Source of the DNA: Asticcacaulis benevestitus DSM 16100 = ATCC BAA-896
GTDB taxonomy: Bacteria > Pseudomonadota > Alphaproteobacteria > Caulobacterales > Caulobacteraceae
Length of the DNA: 44,531 nucleotides
Direction: 5' to 3'
NCBI RefSeq assembly: GCF_000376105.1
Contig: NZ_AQWM01000031.1
Coordinates: forward strand, 1-44,531
The notes below the pieces were generated by a model that was not told where the DNA came from, made no database searches, and saw only the letters and a program-made list of their open reading frames with translations. The stretch's first letter is position 1. Each line of letters starts with the position of its first letter. This document shows positions 8,780 to 16,781 of the stretch, one piece after another. Position numbers and translations under genes: made by a program.

Positions 8780-8787
8780 GGCGCTTT
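8762..8787 (+). terminator. Hairpin overlapping the regulator stop codon
   Basis: AAAGCGCCC pairs with GGGCGCTTT (9-base perfect stem, 8-base loop); the TAG stop of the regulator at 8777-8779 lies at the foot of the second arm. There is no strong T run after it, so it may be a weak terminator or an RNA-stabilising hairpin that separates regulator expression from kduI. Confidence 0.5.
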
Positions 8788-8813
8788 GCATAAAATCTTG
8801 TTGTCAAAAGAAA

Positions 8814-8828
8814 TGACACCGGTTACCA
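8814..8828. promoter_or_regulatory. Operator-like site D upstream of kduI
   Basis: TGACACCGGTTACCA lies 69 bases before the kduI start. It is an exact inverted copy of site C and shares the TGACACCGGT half with site B. This places kduI and kduD under the same control as the receptor and lyases. Confidence 0.75.
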
Positions 8829-8897
8829 AAACTGATAAACACATCGCATCGGGCGTAAGAAACGACCCCAAAACGCTTTTTAGACAGGGACAGGCCT

Positions 8898-9758
8898 ATG
8901 TGCACCAAGCACTTCACCAAGACACTTTACGCCACACATCCAGACATGATGAAGGGCGCTGATAACGCCGATCTGCGTGACAAATACCTGATGACAGGTC
9001 TGTTCGCGCCCGAAGCGATCTCCCTGCACTATACCCATTTTGAACGGTTCATTATTGGCGGGGCCGCCCCCGTCAACAGCGCCGTCAAGCTGCCGGACCA
9101 GACCGAGCCCGCTTCGGCCGCCGGCCATCCTTTCCTGGAGCGTCGTGAACTGGGCGTTATCAATGTCGGCAGCGGCTCTGGTAAGGTCAAGGTGGATGGT
9201 GTTGACTTTGACTTAAGCCCCAAGGATGGCCTCTACATCCCCATGGGCACAGCCGAGGTGTTGTTCTCATCGGATGAAGCGGCCAATCCGGCCCTCTTCT
9301 ATCTGACATCGACCCCGGCCCATGCGCGCTATGAAACCGTCAAGATCTCAATCGACAAGGCCGTACCGCTCGAGCGCGGTTCGCTGGAGCAATCCAACCA
9401 GCGTGTGATCTACCAGTATATCGTGCCGACGACGGCCAGGTCCTGCCAGCTCCTGCTTGGCCTGACCATTCTGGCGCCTGGATCGGTCTGGAACACCATG
9501 CCTCCGCACCTTCATGATCGTCGTTCCGAGGTCTATTTCTATTTCGGCCTGGGTGACAATGACCGTGTCTTCCACTTCATGGGAGAGCCGGATAATGCCC
9601 GCCATATCGTCATGGCCAATAACGAGGCGGTTGTGTCGCCGCCCTGGTCCATCCATATGGGCGCCGGCACGTCCAACTACAGCTTCATCTGGGCCATGGG
9701 CGGGGAGAACCTCGACTACACCGACATGAAGGTGCTCGATATTTGTCAACTTGCTTAA
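8898..9758 (+). CDS. kduI: 5-dehydro-4-deoxy-D-glucuronate isomerase
   Basis: A cytoplasmic isomerase that converts 4-deoxy-L-threo-5-hexosulose uronate, formed from unsaturated pectin fragments, to 3-deoxy-D-glycero-2,5-hexodiulosonate. Its 286 residues are close to the family length, with about 8 extra at the N-terminus compared with the enterobacterial enzyme. The metal-binding cupin residues are present: [12 protein letters not shown] gives His204, His206 and Glu211, and [15 protein letters not shown] gives His253. Other family words are GGAAPV near 54-58, NVGSGSGKV and YIPMGT. It is followed 32 bases later by kduD, which takes the next step. Confidence 0.95.
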   Translation: MCTKHFTKTLYATHPDMMKGADNADLRDKYLMTGLFAPEAISLHYTHFERFIIGGAAPVNSAVKLPDQTEPASAAGHPFLERRELGVINVGSGSGKVKVDGVDFDLSPKDGLYIPMGTAEVLFSSDEAANPALFYLTSTPAHARYETVKISIDKAVPLERGSLEQSNQRVIYQYIVPTTARSCQLLLGLTILAPGSVWNTMPPHLHDRRSEVYFYFGLGDNDRVFHFMGEPDNARHIVMANNEAVVSPPWSIHMGAGTSNYSFIWAMGGENLDYTDMKVLDICQLA

Positions 9759-9790
9759 AATTATAAAAAATTCAACGGGAAACCAGATAC

Positions 9791-10549
9791 ATGTCAACAG
9801 CACTGTTTGACCTGACCGGCAAGGTCGCGCTTGTCACCGGCGCCAATACCGGACTGGGGCAAGGCGTCGCCCTGGCACTTGCCGAAGCGGGCGCCGATAT
9901 TGCCGCCGCCGGCATCGTGCCCGCCACCGAAACCGGCGAAAAAGTCGAGGCCCTCGGCCGCCGGTTTTTCAATATCGAGGCCAATCTGATGTCGATTGAG
10001 CCTGTCGAACGTATCGTGGCCGACACCCTGTCCCATCTTGGCGGGCTCGACATTCTCGTCAACAATGCCGGCCTGATCCGCCGTCAGGACGCCGTCGATT
10101 TTTCGGAAAAAGACTGGGACGACGTCATGAACGTCAATATCAAGGGGGCCTTCTTTATGGCGCAGGCCGCCGGCCGCCACATGATCGCGCAAGGCTCGGG
10201 GAAAATCATCAACATTGCCTCCATGCTGTCCTTCCAGGGCGGCATCCGGGTGCCGTCCTACACGGCCTCCAAGTCCGGGATCGCCGGCATTACGCGCCTG
10301 CTCGCAAACGAGTGGGCGTCGAAGGGGCTCAATATCAACGCAATAGCCCCTGGCTATATGGCCACGGACAATACCGCTCAGATTCGCGCTGACCCCACGC
10401 GAGAACAGGCGATCCTTGATCGCATCCCCGCTAATCGCTGGGGTTTGCCATCCGATCTGGGGGGGGCGGTCATCTTCCTCGCGTCCTCAGCGTCTGACTA
10501 TGTCAACGGCGCCATCATCCCGGTAGATGGTGGTTGGCTGGCGCGCTGA
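9791..10549 (+). CDS. kduD: 2-dehydro-3-deoxy-D-gluconate 5-dehydrogenase (short-chain dehydrogenase)
   Basis: The enzyme reduces the 2,5-diketo product of KduI to 2-keto-3-deoxygluconate with NAD(P)H. It has 252 residues, the usual size. It has a Rossmann TGANTGLGQG motif near 17-26, the NNAG motif near 91, catalytic Ser144 in NIASM, and the YxxxK pair Tyr157/Lys161 in YTASKSG, with a C-terminal DGGWLAR as in KduD proteins. It lies in a short operon with kduI. The next steps (KDG kinase and KDPG aldolase) are not in the window, so KDG must be processed by genes elsewhere. Confidence 0.93.
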   Translation: MSTALFDLTGKVALVTGANTGLGQGVALALAEAGADIAAAGIVPATETGEKVEALGRRFFNIEANLMSIEPVERIVADTLSHLGGLDILVNNAGLIRRQDAVDFSEKDWDDVMNVNIKGAFFMAQAAGRHMIAQGSGKIINIASMLSFQGGIRVPSYTASKSGIAGITRLLANEWASKGLNINAIAPGYMATDNTAQIRADPTREQAILDRIPANRWGLPSDLGGAVIFLASSASDYVNGAIIPVDGGWLAR

Positions 10550-10616
10550 CGGGGCATCTCTCGGAGTAGAATATATCCGTCGTCAAACTTTTTGCGACAA
10601 TCACAATCGCTAAATA

Positions 10617-10663
10617 GCGGTGTGCCTGCCCCAGTTTGGGTTGCAGGTGTGCCGCTGTTTTCG
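10617..10663 (+). terminator. Possible terminator after kduD
   Basis: GCGG and CCTGC pair with GCAGG and CCGC around an internal bulge of four bases, and TGTTTT follows. The stem is interrupted and the loop is long, so this is only a weak candidate about 70 bases after the kduD stop. Confidence 0.3.
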
Positions 10664-10895
10664 TGTGTTGCGTGCGGTGGCGCTCCAGAGGGTTCATTGA
10701 TCTTTTGCGCCAGCCATCACCCGCGGGCCGCATAGCCTATGTGGAGCAAGCTTGATGCAACATCGAACCGCGCCGCCCCCCACAGGCCTATTTAATCGCT
10801 TTTCTGGGGATTTTTACGGCGAAATTACACTTTGGCCTTGCTTTTGACGTTTTGGTCAATAACAATCGAGCTCTAGTTTGTATCGGAGTAAGACG

Positions 10896-11114
10896 ATGTC
10901 GGCAACCACATATAGCGAAAGCGATTTTAACGCACGCGTCAATAACGGGGCGGCTGTAGCAGATCAAGAAGCAGCCATCCTCCCTGTACCGGTGTCTTCC
11001 ATCAAGGATAGACCGCGATCAAACGCTTCCTACCCTATTGCGTTCGGACTTATTGGCATGAGCGTCTTTTCTGTCGCTGTCTGGGTTGGCGCCGTCTGGG
11101 TCGTTCTGCATTAG
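10896..11114 (+). CDS. Small single-span membrane protein, unknown function
   Basis: A 72-residue protein starting MSATTYSES at an ATG preceded by CGGAG at a good distance. The first 45 residues are polar. The last part, from about SYPIAFGLIG to the C-terminal WVGAVWVVLH, is one hydrophobic stretch long enough to cross the membrane. An in-frame ATG 18 bases upstream is less favoured. I do not recognise a family. It stands alone between kduD and a 545-base region without genes. The coding call rests on the ribosome binding site and the clear membrane helix. Confidence 0.55.
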   Translation: MSATTYSESDFNARVNNGAAVADQEAAILPVPVSSIKDRPRSNASYPIAFGLIGMSVFSVAVWVGAVWVVLH

Positions 11115-11660
11115 CCGCAACGCCTCGAGTACCACAACCGTGGTATGGGCGACCCGAGCATCACGCGTTGACGTCTTCGATGACCAGCCCCTTGGATTGC
11201 GGTGACCTGGAGAGCCGTCAGTTGAGCCTTGAGCATCTCGACGAAGGACGGGCCATTTTCGTGCAATAGGAGCGCTTGGCGAGATGGGGACGTCATATAC
11301 GCAGATGTTGGAACAATGGCCGTGTCGACAGCGGAGGAATAGTCGGCCAGATGCGCCTGCGTAGCAGCGCTTTTTTTGGTCGTTCAAACGGTCAGTCCAG
11401 TAGGTCGTGCATCACTTTTGCGCCAGCCGACGGCCGTCGCGGTTCATGTCCCGCATGCTGACCTGGTGGGTTATCCCATCCAGCAAGACAACAATGCGCC
11501 TCTCCAATCCGAAGCTTTCGGTCCATGCGTCGAAGGGCAAATCCTCGTTGTCAGGGGGACGGGCGCGCGTCGCGCTGGCAGACCAACTCGAACAGTTATT
11601 CCGCCCCGACAATCAGCCATCCAAAAACCACGCGACGACTTTGCGACCAGAACCCCGGAC
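11115..11660. other. Region without a recognisable gene, possibly decayed coding DNA
   Basis: About 545 bases lie between the small membrane protein and the end of the GH30 gene. Several overlapping short frames on both strands reach 60-120 codons but none shows a family motif, and the minus-strand frames are broken by stops and seem to shift frame between 11300 and 11400. An inverted repeat TACCAC...GTGGTA occurs at 11130-11145. The region may be a remnant of a lost gene, but I could not identify one. Confidence 0.4.
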
Positions 11661-13058
11661 CTAAGGCTTCCAAACGAAGCTGGCCGCGGCACCCGCCGGC
11701 AAGGTGTAAGAAAATGTCTTGCCGCCCGCGCTGACGGAAAAGAGGCCTGGCTGTGCGTGCGTGTTGAGCACGATCAACACCAACGATCCATCCCGATTGC
11801 GAAAAGCCACATTGGAAAGGCCGTCCACGTCGTCAGAAGCGATACGCATCGCCCCGACCTTTACGAACTTCGAGGCATGACCGAAGGCGTAATATTCGAT
11901 GTTTTTCTTAACCTCGCCTGTCTTTGAGTTGATCGTCACAATACCCCGGCAATCGCTGCACCCGCCCTTGTGCGGGCCGAAGTTTTCATCGAGCGCCAGG
12001 TTCCACATGAGCACGCCCTTGGACCAGTGACGTGTCGAGCCGATGATCAGGTTCTTGACCGTCCAAGCGAAGTTCTTGTCGAACTCCGGCGCCCATTCGC
12101 CACCAGAGCATTCGGTGAAATAAGTATCCTTGTCCGGATAGGCGTCGTGAACGGCGCCTTGCGCCGCCACATCACCTGCGTAGCAATGCCAGGCCACACC
12201 GGCGATAAACGGATTAGCCCGGGCGTCGGCCAGAACCGTCAACGGCGAAGAGGGCGTATCCCAATTGTGGTCATAGTCGAGAATTTGGGTCCTAAGCCCC
12301 TCGGCCTTGAATTTTGGGCCCAGATATCCGCCGATAAAGGCGGCGCGCGACGAAGGCTCCACGCGCATGCCCGGATAGGTATCCGGCTCAAAACCAGGTT
12401 CATTTTGCAGGGTCAGTAAGGAAATGGGGATGCCTTCCGCCCGCATGGCCTTGATATAGCGCGACAGATAATCGGCAAAATAAGGATAGGCTTCGGGCTT
12501 GAGCGAGCCCAGGATCAGGCTGTCGGTTGTCTTCATCCAGCCCGGTGCCGACCATGGCGAGGCCATGACAGTCAGTTTCGGATTGATCGCCAGGGCCTGC
12601 TTCACGGCCGGTATGACGTCGCGCCTGGCGGCGTCTATCGAGAAACGCGTCATGTTCGGATCGGTTTGCGCCGCCGGCATATCGTCATAGGAATAATGGT
12701 TGCCCGAAAAATCCGAGGCCCCGATGGTCAGACGTGTAAAGCTGAAATCCAGCCCCTTCTTTCCGAACAGATCATCCATAAGCCCGTCGCGCTGGCTGGC
12801 CGTCATATGGTTGCGGATCAGTTCGGCCGAGGCGTCGGTCATGGCGGCACCAAAGCCCACCATCGTCTGAAACCTTTGTTTTGGGTCGACAGTGATCACC
12901 GTGCCTGCGGCCTTTTTGCTAAAAGCAATGTCCGGCTGCTGCGCCAGCAATTGCGACTGGTCCGCATTGGTTTGCCACACCTTGACCGGCCCGGCCTGAG
13001 CCATCATCGGCAGGGCCAGAATAGCCATTGTAGCCAGCAACCTTATCGAAACGCACAT
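11661..13058 (-). CDS. Glycoside hydrolase family 30 (glucosylceramidase/beta-glucanase-like), secreted
   Basis: A retaining beta-glycosidase of 465 residues from the ATG at 13056-13058, which follows GGGAGAAAACC. The signal peptide ends at AQA, about residue 22. The (beta/alpha)8 domain shows GFGAAMTDASAE, SPWSAPGWMK, the acid/base Glu220 in LLTLQNEPGFEP, AWHCYAG, and the nucleophile Glu316 in YFTECSGG. A small C-terminal beta-sandwich (VAFRNRDGSLVLIVLNT...SFVWKP) completes the family layout. The substrate could be beta-1,6-glucan or another beta-glucoside, as in GH30 subfamilies 1 and 3. It is the last gene of the GH3-halogenase-GH30 operon, 17 bases after the halogenase. Confidence 0.88.
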   Translation of the reverse strand: MCVSIRLLATMAILALPMMAQAGPVKVWQTNADQSQLLAQQPDIAFSKKAAGTVITVDPKQRFQTMVGFGAAMTDASAELIRNHMTASQRDGLMDDLFGKKGLDFSFTRLTIGASDFSGNHYSYDDMPAAQTDPNMTRFSIDAARRDVIPAVKQALAINPKLTVMASPWSAPGWMKTTDSLILGSLKPEAYPYFADYLSRYIKAMRAEGIPISLLTLQNEPGFEPDTYPGMRVEPSSRAAFIGGYLGPKFKAEGLRTQILDYDHNWDTPSSPLTVLADARANPFIAGVAWHCYAGDVAAQGAVHDAYPDKDTYFTECSGGEWAPEFDKNFAWTVKNLIIGSTRHWSKGVLMWNLALDENFGPHKGGCSDCRGIVTINSKTGEVKKNIEYYAFGHASKFVKVGAMRIASDDVDGLSNVAFRNRDGSLVLIVLNTHAQPGLFSVSAGGKTFSYTLPAGAAASFVWKP

Positions 13059-13075
13059 GGTTTTCTCCCTGGATG

Positions 13076-14662
13076 TCAGGCCTTGCAGCCGGCCTCTATA
13101 TAGTCGGCGTGGCTCGGCATGGCGGCCACGCATTTGTCAATCACCCGACTGATATCGTTGAGATATTTGATGATCTCATCCTCCGATCGCAGATTCACAA
13201 ACGGATCATAGCTTTCCGGTATCAACCCCTGTCCAATGAGCACCTGTATCCAGCTCTCGTCGGCAAAAAGCTCCTCGCCCTTCTTGAAGAACCGCCCGGC
13301 GGCCTGCCACAGCGCCAGACGTTCGCGTAACGGCTCAGGAATATCCATATCACGGCACTGGCGCCACATCGGCGTGTCGTCGCGCTGGGTGATTTTATAG
13401 TGCGTGATCAGGAAGTCGCGGATATCGCGGTATTCCTCATCGACCAGAGCGTTGAAACTGTCGCGCTGCGCGGGCGCAAACCCGGCATCCGGAAAGAAAG
13501 CGATCAGCCGCATAACCACGCTCTGCACCAACTGGATTGACGTGGATTCCAGCGGCTCCATAAAGCCCGACGATAGTCCCACGGCCACGACGTTCTTGTC
13601 CCACACCTTGCGGCGCTTACCCGTGCGAAAGCGGATGATGCGCGGATCGGCCAGGGCCTCACCGTCGAGATGATCCATCAGGATCGCCGTCGCCTCGTCA
13701 TCACTCATGAACCGTGAGGCAAAGACGTGACCGTTACCAATGCGGTGCTGCAAGGGGATGCGCCATTGCCATCCGGCCTGCCGTGCGATCGAGCGCGTAT
13801 AGGGCGTCAAAAGCGCCGATTTTCCGGTGAACGGCTCGCCGGCCTCGGGCGTGCGTAAAGCAGGCCCCAGCCGCGGCGAGGTCGCCTGCGCGGCGTCCGA
13901 GCGCTCAAAAGAACAAGGCACCGCCACCGCGCGATCACACGGCAACCAGTGCGACCAGTCCTCAAAGCCGGCACCCAGTGTCTGCTCGATCAACAGGGCG
14001 CGCATACCGGAGCAGTCGATAAACAAGTCGCCGTCAACAACCGCGCCGCTTTCCAGCACCACGCCTTCGATAAAGCCATCCGTGGCACGTTGATTGACCC
14101 TGACGATCCGGCCTTCGGTGCGTTTGACACCAAGCTTTTCAGCATAGCGGCGCAGATATTGCGCATAGAGGCCGGCGTCGAAATGGTAGGCGTAGGCGAT
14201 ATCGTTGAGGGGAGACGCCTTCATGTCAGGCCGCGCGCGCAGGAACCTGTTGGCGTAGGCAGCCGCGGTATTGATCGAATAGTCGGCGAAGACGTCGGAC
14301 ACCTTGCCGGTGCCGCGCAGCTTCAGCCAATACTGGTGCAGTCTCAGCCAGCCGAGATTCTGACCGATCTTGCCAAAGCCATGCACATAGCTGCTGCCGA
14401 CACGCCCCCAGTCGGTGAACTCGATGCCGAGCTTGAAGGTCGCCTGCGTGTTTCGGATGAAGTCGGTCTCATCCAGTTCGAGCAAATGGTTGAATTTTTT
14501 GATCGCCGGGATGGTGGCCTCACCCACCCCGATCGTTCCGATCTCCTCGGATTCCACCAGTTCGATGGCGAGGCTGGTCTTCGACAGCTTGGCAAGCATT
14601 GCGGCGGACATCCAGCCCGCCGTTCCGCCGCCCACAATGACGATTTTTTTTATGGCGCTCAT
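13076..14662 (-). CDS. Flavin-dependent tryptophan halogenase-family protein inside the glycosidase operon
   Basis: The family uses FADH2, oxygen and a halide to make hypohalous acid, which is guided to an aromatic substrate by a lysine. The 528-residue protein starts MSAIKKIVIV and holds the FAD motif GGGTAG, the GVGEAT block, the catalytic lysine Lys77 in TFKLGIEF, the halogenase signature WQWRIP at 298-303, and the conserved glutamate Glu372 in EPLESTSI. All key residues are present, so activity is plausible. Its ATG overlaps the GH3 stop (ATGA), which implies translational coupling. A flavin reductase partner is not nearby. The natural substrate is unknown; related receptor-linked halogenases act on indole-like compounds in vitro. 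Confidence 0.9.
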   Translation of the reverse strand: MSAIKKIVIVGGGTAGWMSAAMLAKLSKTSLAIELVESEEIGTIGVGEATIPAIKKFNHLLELDETDFIRNTQATFKLGIEFTDWGRVGSSYVHGFGKIGQNLGWLRLHQYWLKLRGTGKVSDVFADYSINTAAAYANRFLRARPDMKASPLNDIAYAYHFDAGLYAQYLRRYAEKLGVKRTEGRIVRVNQRATDGFIEGVVLESGAVVDGDLFIDCSGMRALLIEQTLGAGFEDWSHWLPCDRAVAVPCSFERSDAAQATSPRLGPALRTPEAGEPFTGKSALLTPYTRSIARQAGWQWRIPLQHRIGNGHVFASRFMSDDEATAILMDHLDGEALADPRIIRFRTGKRRKVWDKNVVAVGLSSGFMEPLESTSIQLVQSVVMRLIAFFPDAGFAPAQRDSFNALVDEEYRDIRDFLITHYKITQRDDTPMWRQCRDMDIPEPLRERLALWQAAGRFFKKGEELFADESWIQVLIGQGLIPESYDPFVNLRSEDEIIKYLNDISRVIDKCVAAMPSHADYIEAGCKA

Positions 14663-16584
14663 TGGCACTCAACCGGGACAGATACAGGCAGTTCACCCAC
14701 GCTTCCCGATTTAGCATAGCTCAGGCCATAGCCCAAGGCGAAGAGCGGCTGTGCCTTGGATGGGCATGCCGCCGATGGCCAGTCGAACGACAGCCGGCCC
14801 TTGAAGTCCTTATGCCCAAAGAGCACGTCCGACACGCCCTTGCCTTCTGTCCCCGGCAGCCAGGCCGCCACGAAGGCGTCCGAAAGATTGATCAGGTCGT
14901 TGGCATAGGCTGTGCGGCCGGATTCAAACACGGTGATGACCGGCCTATCCTTGCCAGCGACCGCCTGCAGAACCTTCACATCTTCCGGATAGCGCGTCGT
15001 ATGCGACAGATTGCTGATATCGCCCGCCGTTTCGGCATAGGGCGTCTCGCCGATCACAGCGATCACCACATCGAATTGCGAAACGTCCACGCCCTCGCCC
15101 GTCGCCGCATAGGTGACATTGGCCGCGCCGGCTTCCGCCTTGATGCCACTAAGGAGGCTGTCGGCATGGGGGAAATCGGCATTGGCGTTGTCGGTGCCTT
15201 GCCAGGTGATCGTCCAGCCTCCGGTCTGGTTGCCGAGATTGTCGGCGCTCTTGCCGACCACGAGGATCTTCGCGCCTTTCTTCAGAGGCAAAACGCCCTT
15301 GTTTTTCAGCAAGACCAGCGATTCCGATACCGCCCGGCGCGCCAGATCACGCGCCTGAATGGCCGACATCTTGCCGGCATAAGGATTGGCGGAAGGCCGC
15401 TGACCCCAGATGCCTGCGCGCATTTTCACGCGCAGGATGCGTGTCACCGCATCATCGATCCGGCTTTGCGGGATCGCGCCGCTCTCGACATCGCCCACGG
15501 TCGCTTCGATGAACTTGTCCCATTCCAGCGGGACCATCATCATGTCGATGCCGGCATTGATCGCCTGCGGGCAATGGTAGTTGAGGCAACCCGGTAACTG
15601 GCTGACCGCGTTCCAATCCGAAATCACGAAGCCATCGAAGCCCATCTTGTTTTTCAGCACGTCGGTCAGCAGGTATTCATTGCCGTGCATCTTGCCATAA
15701 GCCTTGCCGGTGGCGCCGTCCGTCCAGGAACTGTAAGACGCCATGACGGTCTGCACACCGGCGCCCAGGGCGCCGTAGTACCCCTGCGCATGAATGTTCA
15801 TCAGATCGGCTTCGGACGACCTGTTGAGGCCCTGATCCTTGCCGTTGTCCGTGCCGCCGTCGCCGATATAGTGCTTGGCGGTGGCCACCACATTGCCCGC
15901 CTTCGAGAAATCGCCCTGCATGCCTTCGACATAGGCTTTGGCGTAATCCCTGACCAGCAAAGGATCTGACGAGAAGCCTTCATAGGTCCGGCCCCAGCGC
16001 TGATCCTCGACCACAGCGAGCGTTGGCGCGAAGACCCAGTTGATGCCAGTGGCACGCACCGCCTTGCCGGTGGCAGCGCCAATCTCCTTGATGAGTGCCG
16101 GATCATTTGCTGCGCCCAGACCGATATTGTGCGGGAAAAGCGTGGCGCCGATCACATTGCCGTGGCCGTGCACAGCGTCGGTGCCCCACAGGAGCGGCAC
16201 CTTGGTCTTCATGTCTGTTTTCAGACTGGCATCGTAGAAACCATCGGACATCGCCACCCAGTCCTTGAGCGTGGCGTGCTTCATCATATAGGGCCAAGAG
16301 CCGCCGCCATTCAGCACCGAACCGATGTAGTTCTTGCGGATATCATCGGGCGTCACCGCCTTGATCTCAGCCTGGGTCATCTGGCCTATCTTCTGGCGCA
16401 GGGTCATCTGGCTGACCATTCTGGCGATCTTCGCTTCCATCGCCGCGTCAGGTTTGATGGCCGAGTCTATGTGCGGCCACTGGGTCAGGTTCTGCGCCAG
16501 ACCTTGGGCATGACTGAGTGGCGCCAGCAGAAGACACAGCGATATCGATCCGAGCAGCGCCCGACGAAAAGATGACTTGATCAT
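14659..16584 (-). CDS. Glycoside hydrolase family 3 beta-glucosidase-like, exported
   Basis: A retaining exo-acting glycosidase of 641 residues. The signal peptide ends at SHAQ, near residue 26. The N-terminal barrel shows LRQKIGQMTQAE, GTDAVHGHGNV, GRTYEGFSSDP, VATAKHYIGDGGT, and the nucleophile Asp323 in FVISDWNAV. The second domain has ESLVLLKN and KILVVGKSADNLGNQTGGWT, then LPGTEGKGVSDVLFG and LFALGYGLSY. Many related proteobacterial exo-glucanases run to about 820-850 residues with an extra C-terminal beta-sandwich; that part is absent here, and the gene ends in the start codon of the halogenase. It heads a three-gene operon with the halogenase and GH30. Confidence 0.9.
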   Translation of the reverse strand: MIKSSFRRALLGSISLCLLLAPLSHAQGLAQNLTQWPHIDSAIKPDAAMEAKIARMVSQMTLRQKIGQMTQAEIKAVTPDDIRKNYIGSVLNGGGSWPYMMKHATLKDWVAMSDGFYDASLKTDMKTKVPLLWGTDAVHGHGNVIGATLFPHNIGLGAANDPALIKEIGAATGKAVRATGINWVFAPTLAVVEDQRWGRTYEGFSSDPLLVRDYAKAYVEGMQGDFSKAGNVVATAKHYIGDGGTDNGKDQGLNRSSEADLMNIHAQGYYGALGAGVQTVMASYSSWTDGATGKAYGKMHGNEYLLTDVLKNKMGFDGFVISDWNAVSQLPGCLNYHCPQAINAGIDMMMVPLEWDKFIEATVGDVESGAIPQSRIDDAVTRILRVKMRAGIWGQRPSANPYAGKMSAIQARDLARRAVSESLVLLKNKGVLPLKKGAKILVVGKSADNLGNQTGGWTITWQGTDNANADFPHADSLLSGIKAEAGAANVTYAATGEGVDVSQFDVVIAVIGETPYAETAGDISNLSHTTRYPEDVKVLQAVAGKDRPVITVFESGRTAYANDLINLSDAFVAAWLPGTEGKGVSDVLFGHKDFKGRLSFDWPSAACPSKAQPLFALGYGLSYAKSGSVGELPVSVPVECQ

Positions 16585-16601
16585 GGAAAACTCTCTTGAA
16601 C

Positions 16602-16620
16602 CTCCCCGCTTGTGGGGGAG
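16602..16620 (-). other. Hairpin in the GH3 leader
   Basis: CTCCCC and GGGGAG form a 6-base stem with a short loop about 18 bases upstream of the GH3 start. The GH3 ribosome binding site (AAGAGAG) lies just inside it. It could affect translation or mark a processed 5' end. Evidence is limited to the pairing. Confidence 0.35.
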
Positions 16621-16684
16621 CCGGCCGGTGTCGGGGACTGCCCCTCATCTGCGGCGTGATAGTGGGGTCTTTTACGAACTGACG

Positions 16685-16727
16685 AAAAAACTATCCGGGG
16701 AGAGACCGGGAGCGTCCCTCCCCGGAT
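16685..16727 (-). terminator. Rho-independent terminator after the second TonB receptor
   Basis: A 10-base perfect stem, ATCCGGGGAG with CTCCCCGGAT, with a 15-base loop. On the minus strand it is followed by AG and then TTTTTT. It lies 55 bases after the receptor stop and 100 bases before the GH3 start. The receptor and the glycosidase operon are therefore separate or only partly linked transcripts. Confidence 0.85.
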
Positions 16728-16736
16728 GGCTTAGGC

Positions 16737-16770
16737 GCCACCCCACGCACGCAATACGGCGCGGGGTGGC
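16737..16770 (-). other. Second hairpin between the receptor stop and its terminator
   Basis: GCCACCCC pairs with GGGGTGGC (8 bases, 18-base loop with further GC pairing possible), starting 12 bases after the receptor stop codon. It has no T run of its own. It probably protects the 3' end of the receptor mRNA or helps termination at 16685-16727. Confidence 0.45.
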
Positions 16771-16781
16771 CTCGGGGGACG

